NCBI RefSeq assembly: GCF_001183965.1 | Contig: NZ_LFZV01000001.1 | Span: 3,067,263-3,131,262, forward strand | Source: Bacillus sp. FJAT-27916 | Lineage (GTDB): Bacteria > Bacillota > Bacilli > Bacillales > Pradoshiaceae | DNA: 64,000 bases | Direction: 5' to 3' | Shown: positions 41,604 to 50,120 of the stretch, in pieces | Layout of the letters: each line of letters starts with the position of its first letter | How positions within the stretch are numbered: the first letter of the stretch is position 1 | Notes under the pieces: model-generated | What the model was told of the DNA's origin: nothing | Seen by the model: only the letters and a program-made list of their open reading frames with translations | Database searches by the model: none | Program-made: the position numbers and the translations under genes

Positions 41604-41637
41604 GGCAGCCTCCTACAGTGGAGGCTGCCTTTTTTTT
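41604..41637 (+). terminator. Terminator of the gerP operon
   Basis: GGCAGCCTCC (41604-41613) pairs perfectly with GGAGGCTGCC (41620-41629), followed by eight T. Confidence 0.93.
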
Positions 41638-41738
41638 ACATTCAATATCAAAAAAAACGTGTCTGCCGTCACGGTATTCAACAAAAAAATCCGTTATTGT
41701 TATCGTGACAAATAAACTGAAAGAAGTGTGAATAGACT

Positions 41739-42455
41739 ATGTCCTTTTATCAATCACTAACTCCTTATTATGATGTCATCTTCCCAACCAATGAAAAGGC
41801 ATTATCCTTTATCGCATCCCAATTTGAAAAAGGCGCCTCCTTGCTTGATGCGGGCGCAGGCACTGGAAATATGGCCGTCTCTCTAGCCAAGCAAGGGTTC
41901 CAGCTGACCGCCATGGAACCGGAGGGCGTGATGGCAGAACAAATCCGCTCAAAGGCTGAGTCCGGTCATCTTCCAATTGCCGTTACAACGAAAACTATGC
42001 AGCAATTGGACGAGCTTGAGGGGTCCTTTGACGGCATTTATTGCATTGGCAATACCCTGGTTCATCTGCATGACGAGCAGGAAATTCGCAGCTTCTTCAA
42101 ACAAGTGTTTCAAAAGCTCAATAATGGAGGCCGCTTTATTTTCCAAATTGTCAATTATGATAAGGTACTGAAAAGCAGAGACTTTACTTTTCCTGTTATG
42201 GAGAAGGATTCATTCACATTCATGCGCGAATATGAGCTTGATGGTGACCATATTCTGTTTACCACATCCATTTCCCAAAACGGCTCTACCATCAAGAACA
42301 CGATTCCCTTATACCCGGCTACCTCAAAGAGGCTGCTGTCCTTGCTTCAGGACTGCGGGTTTAAGACTGTCAGCATGTACGGAAACTTTGAGAGCAAGGA
42401 GTATTCTTCTCTTCAATCTCCTGCTCTCATTGTCTCAGCCGTAAAGCCTAGCTAA
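41739..42455 (+). CDS. Class I SAM-dependent methyltransferase
   Basis: The 238-residue protein has motif I LLDAGAGTGNMAVSLAKQG, motif II LTAMEPEG and FDGIYCIGNTLVHLHDEQEIRSFFKQVFQKLNNGGRFIFQIVNYD, the standard fold for small-molecule methyltransferases. Its substrate is not evident. It overlaps the convergent FNR-type gene by 8 bp. No operon partner is present. Confidence 0.88.
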   Translation: MSFYQSLTPYYDVIFPTNEKALSFIASQFEKGASLLDAGAGTGNMAVSLAKQGFQLTAMEPEGVMAEQIRSKAESGHLPIAVTTKTMQQLDELEGSFDGIYCIGNTLVHLHDEQEIRSFFKQVFQKLNNGGRFIFQIVNYDKVLKSRDFTFPVMEKDSFTFMREYELDGDHILFTTSISQNGSTIKNTIPLYPATSKRLLSLLQDCGFKTVSMYGNFESKEYSSLQSPALIVSAVKPS

Positions 42456-43131
42456 AGAGAAGATCCTCCAGGGCGGCAGCATCACAAATGGTGATTTGCC
42501 TCCCTGATTGCTTGATGTATCCTTCCCGTTGAAAGAAAGAAAGCTTCCTGCTTAATGTCTCCCTTGTCGTACCGAGCATCGAAGCGGCATCCGTTTTATT
42601 GACTGGGAACTCAAAGCTCTCCTTACCACTCTTCTCGGCACATTGCAGAAGAAAAGCAGCCAGCCGTTGTCCTACATCATGATGACTAATCTGGCTCAAG
42701 GTTAGCTCGGCACGTTCCAGTCTCTCACTCAGCTGATGGAATAAGTTAAAGACCAAACTTGGGCTTTTCTCTAATATTTGTTTAAACAATCGGCCTTCTA
42801 AAATACAAACCTCCGTCATTTCAAGTGCTTCGGCGTTGGATGGAAGCGGACTGTTCCTAAATAAAGAAAGCTCACCGAAAAAGTCACCCTCCTGGATGAT
42901 TCGGACGATTTGCTCACGCCCCTCACCTGAGATATAGGTGATTTTCACTTTCCCTTTACGCACAATAAACAAATTATCATTCAACTCGCCAGCTATATAA
43001 ACGGCTTCTCCCTTTTTATACGTTCTATGGGTAATAATCTTTGAGAGCTCCAACAACTCTTCGCTTTTCAAGCTTTTGAAAATAGGCACAAAAGCTAAGC
43101 AAGATTTTCTACTGCATTGCAAACAAGTCAT
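42448..43131 (-). CDS. Crp/Fnr-family regulator with FNR-like cysteines
   Basis: The 227-residue protein has a cyclic-nucleotide-binding-like barrel and a C-terminal helix-turn-helix (DAASMLGTTRETLSRKL). Cys3, Cys6 and Cys11 near the N-terminus plus Cys109 (ALEMTEVCIL) correspond in placement to the four cluster ligands of E. coli FNR, suggesting an oxygen- or NO-sensitive iron-sulfur cluster. Recognition residues R190-E191 and S194-R195 predict TGTGA half sites, and such a palindrome lies at 43238-43253. ATG 43131 with AGGGGGAG is preferred over the in-frame codon at 43200. Confidence 0.87.
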   Translation of the reverse strand: MTCLQCSRKSCLAFVPIFKSLKSEELLELSKIITHRTYKKGEAVYIAGELNDNLFIVRKGKVKITYISGEGREQIVRIIQEGDFFGELSLFRNSPLPSNAEALEMTEVCILEGRLFKQILEKSPSLVFNLFHQLSERLERAELTLSQISHHDVGQRLAAFLLQCAEKSGKESFEFPVNKTDAASMLGTTRETLSRKLSFFQREGYIKQSGRQITICDAAALEDLLFS

Positions 43132-43237
43132 TATGTAACTCCCCCTGCTAAAACGTCTAGTTAGATTGATGGCATTTCGCCATTCCCTATTGTCCTTCAT
43201 TATGTCTTAACTGACTAGATAAAATACTTTTCCAAGA

Positions 43238-43253
43238 TGTGATGCCGGTCACA
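43238..43253. promoter_or_regulatory. FNR/CRP-type box TGTGA-N6-TCACA
   Basis: TGTGATGCCGGTCACA is a perfect palindrome in its half sites, placed between the divergent FNR-type gene and the DUF1858-DUF438 genes. Its centre is 41.5 bp upstream of the start predicted from the extended -10 at 43272-43280, the class II activator position. Confidence 0.82.
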
Positions 43254-43271
43254 TTCAATCCATTTAATTCA

Positions 43272-43280
43272 TGCTACTTT
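43272..43280 (+). promoter_or_regulatory. Extended -10 element of the DUF1858-DUF438 operon
   Basis: TGCTACTTT gives an extended -10 (TG-N-TACTTT) with a predicted start near 43287. No good -35 is present, as expected for an activator-dependent promoter. Confidence 0.45.
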
Positions 43281-43314
43281 TTACATAAAGGTTCAGTATT
43301 AAAGAGATGAAATA

Positions 43315-43545
43315 ATGATGAAAATCATTCAACTGAATAACTCATTGTATGACATTTGTCAAAAACATCCTGAGGTAATCTCGATTATGAGTGAACTGGG
43401 ATTTACACATATTAATAAACCAGGGTTGCTCCAGACAGCCGGCAAGGTTATGACAATTGAGAAAGGCTGCAAAATGAGAGGCATCCCATTCGATATGGTT
43501 GCAAAAACATTTGAACAGCATGGATTCACATTAATGGAGGATTGA
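43315..43545 (+). CDS. DUF1858 domain protein
   Basis: The 76-residue protein (or 75 from the second ATG) fits the small DUF1858 fold with LNNSLYDICQKHPEVISIMSELGF and GKVMTIEKGCKMRGIPFDMVAKTFEQHGF. Family members are often fused or adjacent to DUF438 or hybrid-cluster-type proteins in anaerobes. It lies directly downstream of the FNR box, and the DUF438 gene starts 5 bp after its stop, with GGAGG inside its last codons. Confidence 0.85.
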   Translation: MMKIIQLNNSLYDICQKHPEVISIMSELGFTHINKPGLLQTAGKVMTIEKGCKMRGIPFDMVAKTFEQHGFTLMED

Positions 43546-43550
43546 TTGAA

Positions 43551-44786
43551 ATGAGCGAAATAATCAATAATCGTGAACAAACTCAATTAACAAAAACCGA
43601 GCGTCAGGAACTTCTAAAAGAAATCATCATCGATCTGCATCACGGACGCAGTGTCGACGAAGTAAAGGAGCTCTTTGAAAAGGCTGCAGGTACTATTTCT
43701 GTTGAAGAGATCTCTCAGCTTGAACAAGCACTTATCGAAGAAGAGGGTATCCCCGTCTCAGAAGTCCAGCGTCTTTGCTCCGTACACACCGCTGTATTTA
43801 AAGGAGGAATTGAAGAAATCCACCGAAGCAGCAAACCAGAGGAACAGCCAGGCCACCCAGTCCATACATTTAAGCTTGAGAACAGAGAAATCGACATGCT
43901 CGTTAATTTCAAGATTCAGCTGCATTATGAGCGCTTCTTAAAAGAGGACAGCCAGGAAAACGCCCTTAAGCTGCTAGAGGACTTAAATCTTCTGCTCGAT
44001 ATCGATAAACATTACAGCCGTAAAGAAAATCTCTTGCTTCCTTATCTCGAGAAATATGGCATATTAGGTCCTACCCAAGTCATGTGGGGTGTCGATGACC
44101 GAATCCGAGATGCCATTAAGGCTGCCAAGCAGGCTTTAACAGTCTATGACGGCACTGGTTTGGACTTCCTGATGAATACAATGGATTTTGTTATTCGAGA
44201 AGTATCTGAAATGATTTTCAAAGAGGAAAACATCCTCTTCCCAATGGCTCTTCAGCATCTGGCAGAGGATGAATGGATGAAGATTGCCCATGAAAGTGAC
44301 GTAATCGGATTCTGCCTAATTAACGGTGCAGCAGAATGGAAGCCTGAAAGAAAAGCATTGGCCGGCTCCGCCATGTCAGAGGGATTCATTAAGATGGAAA
44401 CAGGCGTACTATCCGTTGAGCAGTTAGAATTAATGCTCAACCACTTGCCGGTAGACATCACCTTCATTGACGAAAATGATGTTGTACGCTACTTCTCTCA
44501 CGGGAAGGAACGGATTTTCACCCGGACAAAGGCCGTCATCGGCAGAACGGTGCAGAACTGCCATCCCCCAAGAAGCGTCCATGTCGTTGAGCAGCTCCTG
44601 CACGACTTTAAATCCGGCCTGAAGGATAGTGAGGATTTCTGGATTAAATTCAAGGACAAGTATATCTTTATCCGTTATTTTGCCGTCCGAGATGCAGAAG
44701 GCGCATATAAAGGGACGCTTGAATTCACCCAGAATATCACGCCTATCCAAGAAATTGAGGGAGAAAAACGCATTCTATCCTATTAA
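43551..44786 (+). CDS. DUF438-hemerythrin-PAS protein
   Basis: The 411-residue protein has an N-terminal DUF438 region (residues about 15-90, LLKEIIIDLHHGRSVDEVKELFEK), a hemerythrin-like four-helix region with HYERFLKED, DIDKHYSRKENLLLPYLEKYG and KEENILFPMALQHL, and a C-terminal PAS domain (LPVDITFIDENDVVRYFSHGKERIFTRTKAVIGRTVQNCHPP). The His/Glu pairs could bind a di-iron or heme centre. It is likely a redox, oxygen or NO sensor or effector. It forms an operon with the DUF1858 gene under the FNR box. ATG 43551 is preferred over TTG 43542. Confidence 0.88.
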   Translation: MSEIINNREQTQLTKTERQELLKEIIIDLHHGRSVDEVKELFEKAAGTISVEEISQLEQALIEEEGIPVSEVQRLCSVHTAVFKGGIEEIHRSSKPEEQPGHPVHTFKLENREIDMLVNFKIQLHYERFLKEDSQENALKLLEDLNLLLDIDKHYSRKENLLLPYLEKYGILGPTQVMWGVDDRIRDAIKAAKQALTVYDGTGLDFLMNTMDFVIREVSEMIFKEENILFPMALQHLAEDEWMKIAHESDVIGFCLINGAAEWKPERKALAGSAMSEGFIKMETGVLSVEQLELMLNHLPVDITFIDENDVVRYFSHGKERIFTRTKAVIGRTVQNCHPPRSVHVVEQLLHDFKSGLKDSEDFWIKFKDKYIFIRYFAVRDAEGAYKGTLEFTQNITPIQEIEGEKRILSY

Positions 44787-44791
44787 GATTT

Positions 44792-44826
44792 CAGGGAACC
44801 TTCTTATTTGAAGGTTCCCTGTTTTA
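44792..44826 (+). terminator. Terminator of the DUF438 operon
   Basis: AGGGAACCTTC (44793-44803) pairs with GAAGGTTCCCT (44810-44820), followed by GTTTT. Confidence 0.85.
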
Positions 44827-44852
44827 TATGAACGATATTTTCCCTTAATAGC

Positions 44853-45404
44853 TTATGAATGAAACAATGCATTCAACTCCCATTCTTCTCTTAAAAGGCC
44901 CATTCGGATGGAATCATAATACCTTCCATTATAGTAACGACATTTTCGAAGCCTTGCCTCCATCGTCATGCCAAGCTTTTCACCAAGACAAATCATCCGT
45001 TCATTCCCCGACCAAGTAGTAAAACCTACTCGGACCAATGGCAGGGTATTAAACAAATGATTGGTCCATAGACGGAGAGCCTTAGTCCCATACCCTCCAT
45101 TCCAATACCTCGGATTATAAATGACAATCCCCATTTCCAGCCAAAGGGATGGCTGATGCTCCCAATAATAACTGACGGTTCCAATCACCTCGCCTTTTAC
45201 CTCAATAGCCCACTGTTTATCTTGACCGATAATCTGATCTTTTTTAGCTAAATATTCTTCTAACGGTATTTGCTTATGCTCGAAGTATGGAGCATCCCAC
45301 TTTTTCCATTCAGGAGACTCTTCTTTATAAATTAATGACCATAATATTGGCAGGTCCTGCTCCATAATTGGCCGAATCATCAGTCCATCAACCCCGTAAT
45401 ACAT
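44853..45404 (-). CDS. GNAT family N-acetyltransferase
   Basis: The 183-residue protein has the acetyl-CoA site region IYNPRYWNGGYGTKALRLWTNHLF and a C-terminal GLLREEWE, typical of the RimJ/RimL-like GNAT group. The ATG at 45404 follows AGGGGGAG; an in-frame codon at 45425 has no ribosome site. Substrate is unknown. It is divergent from a second GNAT gene. Confidence 0.85.
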   Translation of the reverse strand: MYYGVDGLMIRPIMEQDLPILWSLIYKEESPEWKKWDAPYFEHKQIPLEEYLAKKDQIIGQDKQWAIEVKGEVIGTVSYYWEHQPSLWLEMGIVIYNPRYWNGGYGTKALRLWTNHLFNTLPLVRVGFTTWSGNERMICLGEKLGMTMEARLRKCRYYNGRYYDSIRMGLLREEWELNALFHS

Positions 45405-45622
45405 ACTAACTCCCCCTAAATTCACTCTTCAATTGTACTTCTAGGTGATGTCGTTTATTTCCTTCAGATAATCTGTCCAATAGCTGAAAAAAGACTTCCA
45501 TCATTTCTATTTCCAAATGCATTTTTATTGTATATAATAGCGCTATTCCAATGCATGAAGCGACTGACCTATGCAAAATGTTAAGCTCCAGATATGGAAA
45601 TAAGAAAATAGAGGGAAAAATA

Positions 45623-46153
45623 TTGATTACCGAATTACAAACGGAACGATTAATACTTAGAAAAATAAAAGCTTCAGACTCCACTGCCTTATTTAAAATC
45701 TGGTCTGATAGGGAAGTTACCAGGTTCATGAACATCACTCGTTTAACGGAAGAACGTGAGGCACTAGACATCATTGCTATGCTCGACGGCTTCTTCCAAG
45801 AAGGTAAAGCTATTCGTTATTCGATTATTCATGCAGAGTCAAATCAAATAATAGGCTCCTGCGGCTTCAATTTCTTAGACTTCGAAAACTTAAAAACAGA
45901 AATTGGTTATGAGCTTGGGAAGGAATACTGGGGTAAAGGCTATGCCGGGGAGGCCATTAACTGCTTAGTGGATTATGCATTCCATACGCTTCATTTCAAT
46001 AGAGTCGAAGCAAAAGTCGAGCCTGAAAACAGCAACTCCATAAGACTGTTGGAAAAGCTGCATTTCCAGTTTGAAGGCACCTTACGAAAATCCGAGAAAT
46101 CAAAAGGCCTATTGATTGATTTAAATATGTATTCGAAGCTAATAACGGATTAA
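45623..46153 (+). CDS. GNAT family N-acetyltransferase (RimJ-like)
   Basis: The 176-residue protein begins ITELQTERLILRKIKASDS, the canonical RimJ/RimL start. It has YELGKEYWGKGYAGEAINCLVDYAFHTLHFNRVEAKVEPENSNSIRLLEKLHFQFEG. TTG 45623 with GAGGG seven bases upstream is preferred; an ATG at 45551 adds 24 residues unlike the family and has no ribosome site. It probably acetylates a peptide or small molecule. Confidence 0.85.
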   Translation: MITELQTERLILRKIKASDSTALFKIWSDREVTRFMNITRLTEEREALDIIAMLDGFFQEGKAIRYSIIHAESNQIIGSCGFNFLDFENLKTEIGYELGKEYWGKGYAGEAINCLVDYAFHTLHFNRVEAKVEPENSNSIRLLEKLHFQFEGTLRKSEKSKGLLIDLNMYSKLITD

Positions 46154-46165
46154 CCTACTAGTGAA

Positions 46166-46198
46166 AAGCCTTATTCAGAGAGAATATAGGCTTTTTTT
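46166..46198 (+). terminator. Terminator of the RimJ-like gene
   Basis: AAGCCT (46166-46171) plus TATTC pair with GAATA and AGGCTT (46187-46192) with one bulge, followed by seven T. Confidence 0.75.
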
Positions 46199-46351
46199 CT
46201 TAGATTCCTGTCCTATCAATCGCCTCTGTTTATTGACAGAGTAAACCGCTATTAATACCCTTTTGCGTATCAGATAAGCCAGAACAAAAAAGATTAGTAC
46301 CATAATAGCTATTTTACTGAAGGACAGCTGGCTAAAAGATTTGAGTAAAAT

Positions 46352-46390
46352 AAAAAAGCTGCCATGCACAATCATTCATGCATGACAGCC
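46352..46390 (-). terminator. Terminator of addA
   Basis: On the minus strand GCTGTCATGCA pairs with TGCATGGCAGC (one G-T pair) and TTTTTT follows, 14 bp behind the addA stop. Confidence 0.85.
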
Positions 46391-46403
46391 TTTATATAAA
46401 CGC

Positions 46404-49400
46404 CTATAGCTTAATGAAATGGGCGCCGTCAAAGAAGAACAAGTACTTCTCCTTAATCTCTCTCTTCAATATTTGCTCCAATGCGCGTGTGTATAGTTCA
46501 ATCTGCTTCACATAACGCGCCCTCAATACTTCTTCTGCTTCTTCAAATCCGTTCGGGAAGCGGCCGGTAATAGCATCGGTTTTGTAATCGACGAGCACGA
46601 GGCCATTTTCATCCTCGAACAGGCAGTCAACAATCCCTTGCACGAGGATATTCTCATCCCCGCCGTCCCAATCATGATAGGCTTCCCTTGCTGGGTAAGC
46701 CATCGTGAATGGTACTTCCTTACGGATTTCTTTCGCGTGCTTCATTCGCTGTCCAATTTCACTTTCAAAGAAGCCAAGTAGCTGAGCGGCATCAATTGCC
46801 TCTGCCTGCTCCTTCGTAATGAACTCCTTCATAACAAGCCTTTCCACCAAGGTCTGAATAGACTCTTCATTCACCGGCTCGCGTGCATCAATATGCTGCA
46901 TAACGAGATGGACCAATGTCCCGCGTTCGGCAGGTGTCATCTTCTTCTGCTGTATAAAGGACGGACGCTTTAGGTTCGTTTGCTTGAACCGGGCTTTGAC
47001 GAGCGTTGCTGCACTGTACGGATCCTCTGGCTCATTCATTCGTTTCAATTCGGATACGGATTGCTTCGACCGTTCTCCAGTTGCACTTGTATATTCGTAC
47101 TCCCATGCGAGCTGTCGTTTGACATGTTCATGATACTTCGATTCAATCGGGACAGGCTCCATTTGCTGAATGGATTCAAACAATTGCTTTGTCTCCAAGC
47201 TTTCCTCTTCCTTGACGGATTGAAGCGAGCTTCCCCCCCGAAGATGAACCTGCCATCTAGAAGGATGCTCGGCAACCTCGCCGCTTGCCCCTTCTGTCAC
47301 GGATTGATGACGGCAGAGAGCAGGACCAATCCAATCCATATAGGAAACCGCATTGGCACGTACATAATCGGGAAGAAGCCAATCCTCCCTCTTGCTGTAG
47401 GCAGACCATTTATCGAGTGCCTTCACGCCATCTGAGACGGTTCCAATCAAGTACAGCTTCTCCTTGGCACGTGTTAAGGCCACATAGAGAACACGCATTT
47501 CCTCAGAAATATTCTCTAGCTGCATTTTTTTCTTAAAGGCAATCTGCGGCAAGGATGGGTATGTGAGACGCAGCTCCGGATTCACGTAACGGAAGGCAAG
47601 TCCTAAGTCCTTATCAATCAAATACGATTTCCGCAGGTCCATTTGGTTAAAGTTTCGGGATAGGCCTCCCAGAAGAACAACCGGGAATTCGAGCCCCTTA
47701 CTGCTGTGAATCGTCATCAGGCGGACAACATCCTCCTGTTCACCAAGTGCCCGCGCTGCTCCAAGGTCGCTTCCCCTCTCCCTCATCCGGTCGATGAAGC
47801 GGAGGAAACGAAAGATTCCGCGGAAGGAGCTTTCCTCATATTGCTGTGCCCTTGTGTAGAGCGCCAGTAAATTGGCCTGCCTTTGCTTTCCTCCGGGCAT
47901 TCCGCCAACAAAATCATAATAGCCCGTATCACGGTAAAGCTGCCAAATCAAGCTTGATAAAGCCCCTTGGCGAGCTTCTGTCCGCCATATATCAAGCTGC
48001 TTAAAGAAGGTCTGCACCCTTGTAAAGGCAGAGCCGTATTTCTCTGCAGAACCCTTACAGCAGTATTCCTTCAGCGCCTCATAAAAGGTTCCTTTTGGCA
48101 TCGTGATGCGGATATCAGCCAGCTCCTCTTCATTCAGCCCGACCATTGGCGAGCGCAATACAGAGGCAAGCGGGATATCCTGATATGGATTATCGATGAC
48201 CTGCAGCAAGGAAATCATGATTGCTACTTCAGTCGCCTCAAAATAACCAGTCGATAGATCTGCATAGACCGGGATTCCCTGTGCCCTGAACTCATCCATG
48301 ATGGCCGGTGCCCATGGCATGGAACGAAGCAGGATGACAATGTCCCGATAAGTAATATTACGGTACGTTTTTGTTTTCGCATCATAGATTTTACGGCGTT
48401 CCTCAATCAATGTTTTAATGATTTCCGCCATCTGCCTTGCTTCCAGAAGGACGGCTTCCATATCCTCATCCTCTTCGCCGTCAGCCGTTTCCATCGTCTC
48501 CTCTGATTTATCAATCAGATAGAGCTCAATGGGGTACTCCTCTTCCTCCGGATAAGCCGCTCCCTTTTTCAGCTCAGCCGCTTCATCATAATCAATCTCA
48601 CCAACCATTTTGCCCATGAGCTGCTTAAATAAGAAGTTCGTCCCGGCAAGCACCTCGCGCCGGCTGCGGAAGTTTTTGTTCAAGTCGATTTTCATTCCGC
48701 TATCTTCCGGCACGGGCAGGAATCGGCCATATTTACCCATGAATAAATTCGGTTCGGCAAGACGAAAGCGGTAAATAGACTGCTTCACATCCCCGACCAT
48801 GAACATATTGCCTGCAGCTTCTCCCTCTTCGGTCACAAGCTGCAGGATAGTTTCTTGGACCATATTCGTATCCTGATACTCATCGACGAGCACTTCCTTG
48901 AACTTCTTCCGGTACTCAAGAGCAACATTACTTGGTATCCATTCCCCATTTTCTTTTGTTGCAAGGATTTCTAAAGCCATATGCTCAAGGTCTGAGAAAT
49001 CCACGATGCCTCGTTCAAGCTTAGCTTGCGTGAATCTTTGCTGGAATGCTTGAACAAGCCGCGCAAGCGTGATGACATACGGTTTCATGTCTATCATGTC
49101 CTTGATGAAGCTCTCTTCTTTCCTAAAGAAGAGGTCATCAGCAATCGCCTTAATGGACTTCTTCACATTATCGCGAATCGTTTTCGCCCGCTTGGCAAGA
49201 GCTTCATCGCATGTGCCTTTACGGATGGATTTTGCCTTTACGAAGGCTGCCCCATTAAAGGCTTCAGACATCGCTGACCAGCCATTTTGCACGGATTGCC
49301 AAAGGCCGTCAATCACAGTCTCATCCGCCTTGAAGGTTTCCCCCAAAGCAGCCGGACCCTCAGGGAGAAGGGTTAATTGGTACCCCTCCTCAATCATTTC

Positions 49401-50120
49401 CTTCGCTGCTTGAAGACGCATGTTAATATCAAATTCAAGCACCGGATAAAATGGCAGCTCCTCAATCTTCGCTGACGGGTCGACATTATACATGTCAGCC
49501 AAACCATTCAGCCATGCACTAGGATCTGGATTAGAGCGGGCAAAATCATCGAGCCTGCGGATAATTTCCAAGATGGTCCGGTCGCTTCGGTCATCTGTAA
49601 AAGCATCCACAAGTCGGAAAAAGTCCTCATTATCTGGAATGCCATACTCATCCTCAAGCATGTCCTCTAATGCCTCATCTCGAATCAGCTCCATTTCTGT
49701 CGCATCGCCGATTCGAAAGGCAGGGTCAATGTCGAGCAAATAATAATGGCTTCTGACAATCTCCAAGCAGAAGGAGTGAAGCGTGGAAATGGAAGCCTTA
49801 TTCAAAAGCCCAAGCTGTTTGCGTAAATGTCTTGAACCAGGCTGGCGCTTAATTTCCTTTTCTAGCGCCTCCGAAATCCGGTGGCGCATCTCAGCAGCTG
49901 AAGCATTTGTAAAGGTTACTATTAATAGGCGGTCAACATCGAGCGGCTTTTCCTCAGAGATAACCTTCTTTATGATCCGCTCAACAAGGACTGCTGTCTT
50001 CCCGCTCCCGGCAGCGGCAGCAACAAGGATATCACTGCCGTCTGAGGCGATGGCCTTCCATTGGTCATCTGTCCAAAGCGCATCAGCGGGCTTTTTGGGC
50101 AACGGTGTTCGTTCATTCAT
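46404..50120 (-). CDS. addA: ATP-dependent helicase/nuclease subunit A
   Basis: The 1238-residue UvrD-type helicase has Walker A AAAAGSGKTAVLVERI near residue 35, VDEYQDTN (Walker B), VGDVKQSIYRFR and VRLMTIHSSKGLEFPVV. The C-terminal RecB-type nuclease has LVLVDYKTDAI. With AddB it resects double-strand breaks until a Chi site for recombination. Its start overlaps the end of addB by 8 bp. Length matches B. subtilis AddA (about 1230). Confidence 0.97.
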   Translation of the reverse strand: MNERTPLPKKPADALWTDDQWKAIASDGSDILVAAAAGSGKTAVLVERIIKKVISEEKPLDVDRLLIVTFTNASAAEMRHRISEALEKEIKRQPGSRHLRKQLGLLNKASISTLHSFCLEIVRSHYYLLDIDPAFRIGDATEMELIRDEALEDMLEDEYGIPDNEDFFRLVDAFTDDRSDRTILEIIRRLDDFARSNPDPSAWLNGLADMYNVDPSAKIEELPFYPVLEFDINMRLQAAKEMIEEGYQLTLLPEGPAALGETFKADETVIDGLWQSVQNGWSAMSEAFNGAAFVKAKSIRKGTCDEALAKRAKTIRDNVKKSIKAIADDLFFRKEESFIKDMIDMKPYVITLARLVQAFQQRFTQAKLERGIVDFSDLEHMALEILATKENGEWIPSNVALEYRKKFKEVLVDEYQDTNMVQETILQLVTEEGEAAGNMFMVGDVKQSIYRFRLAEPNLFMGKYGRFLPVPEDSGMKIDLNKNFRSRREVLAGTNFLFKQLMGKMVGEIDYDEAAELKKGAAYPEEEEYPIELYLIDKSEETMETADGEEDEDMEAVLLEARQMAEIIKTLIEERRKIYDAKTKTYRNITYRDIVILLRSMPWAPAIMDEFRAQGIPVYADLSTGYFEATEVAIMISLLQVIDNPYQDIPLASVLRSPMVGLNEEELADIRITMPKGTFYEALKEYCCKGSAEKYGSAFTRVQTFFKQLDIWRTEARQGALSSLIWQLYRDTGYYDFVGGMPGGKQRQANLLALYTRAQQYEESSFRGIFRFLRFIDRMRERGSDLGAARALGEQEDVVRLMTIHSSKGLEFPVVLLGGLSRNFNQMDLRKSYLIDKDLGLAFRYVNPELRLTYPSLPQIAFKKKMQLENISEEMRVLYVALTRAKEKLYLIGTVSDGVKALDKWSAYSKREDWLLPDYVRANAVSYMDWIGPALCRHQSVTEGASGEVAEHPSRWQVHLRGGSSLQSVKEEESLETKQLFESIQQMEPVPIESKYHEHVKRQLAWEYEYTSATGERSKQSVSELKRMNEPEDPYSAATLVKARFKQTNLKRPSFIQQKKMTPAERGTLVHLVMQHIDAREPVNEESIQTLVERLVMKEFITKEQAEAIDAAQLLGFFESEIGQRMKHAKEIRKEVPFTMAYPAREAYHDWDGGDENILVQGIVDCLFEDENGLVLVDYKTDAITGRFPNGFEEAEEVLRARYVKQIELYTRALEQILKREIKEKYLFFFDGAHFIKL

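Noticed and set aside
45406-45774. 122-codon minus-strand frame
   Set aside because: It is largely antisense to the RimJ-like gene, has no ribosome site and no recognised family.
46175-46375. 66-codon minus-strand frame with a hydrophobic stretch
   Set aside because: Its start lies inside the addA terminator hairpin and its end in the terminator of the convergent gene. No ribosome site was seen; it could only be real if an internal start were used.
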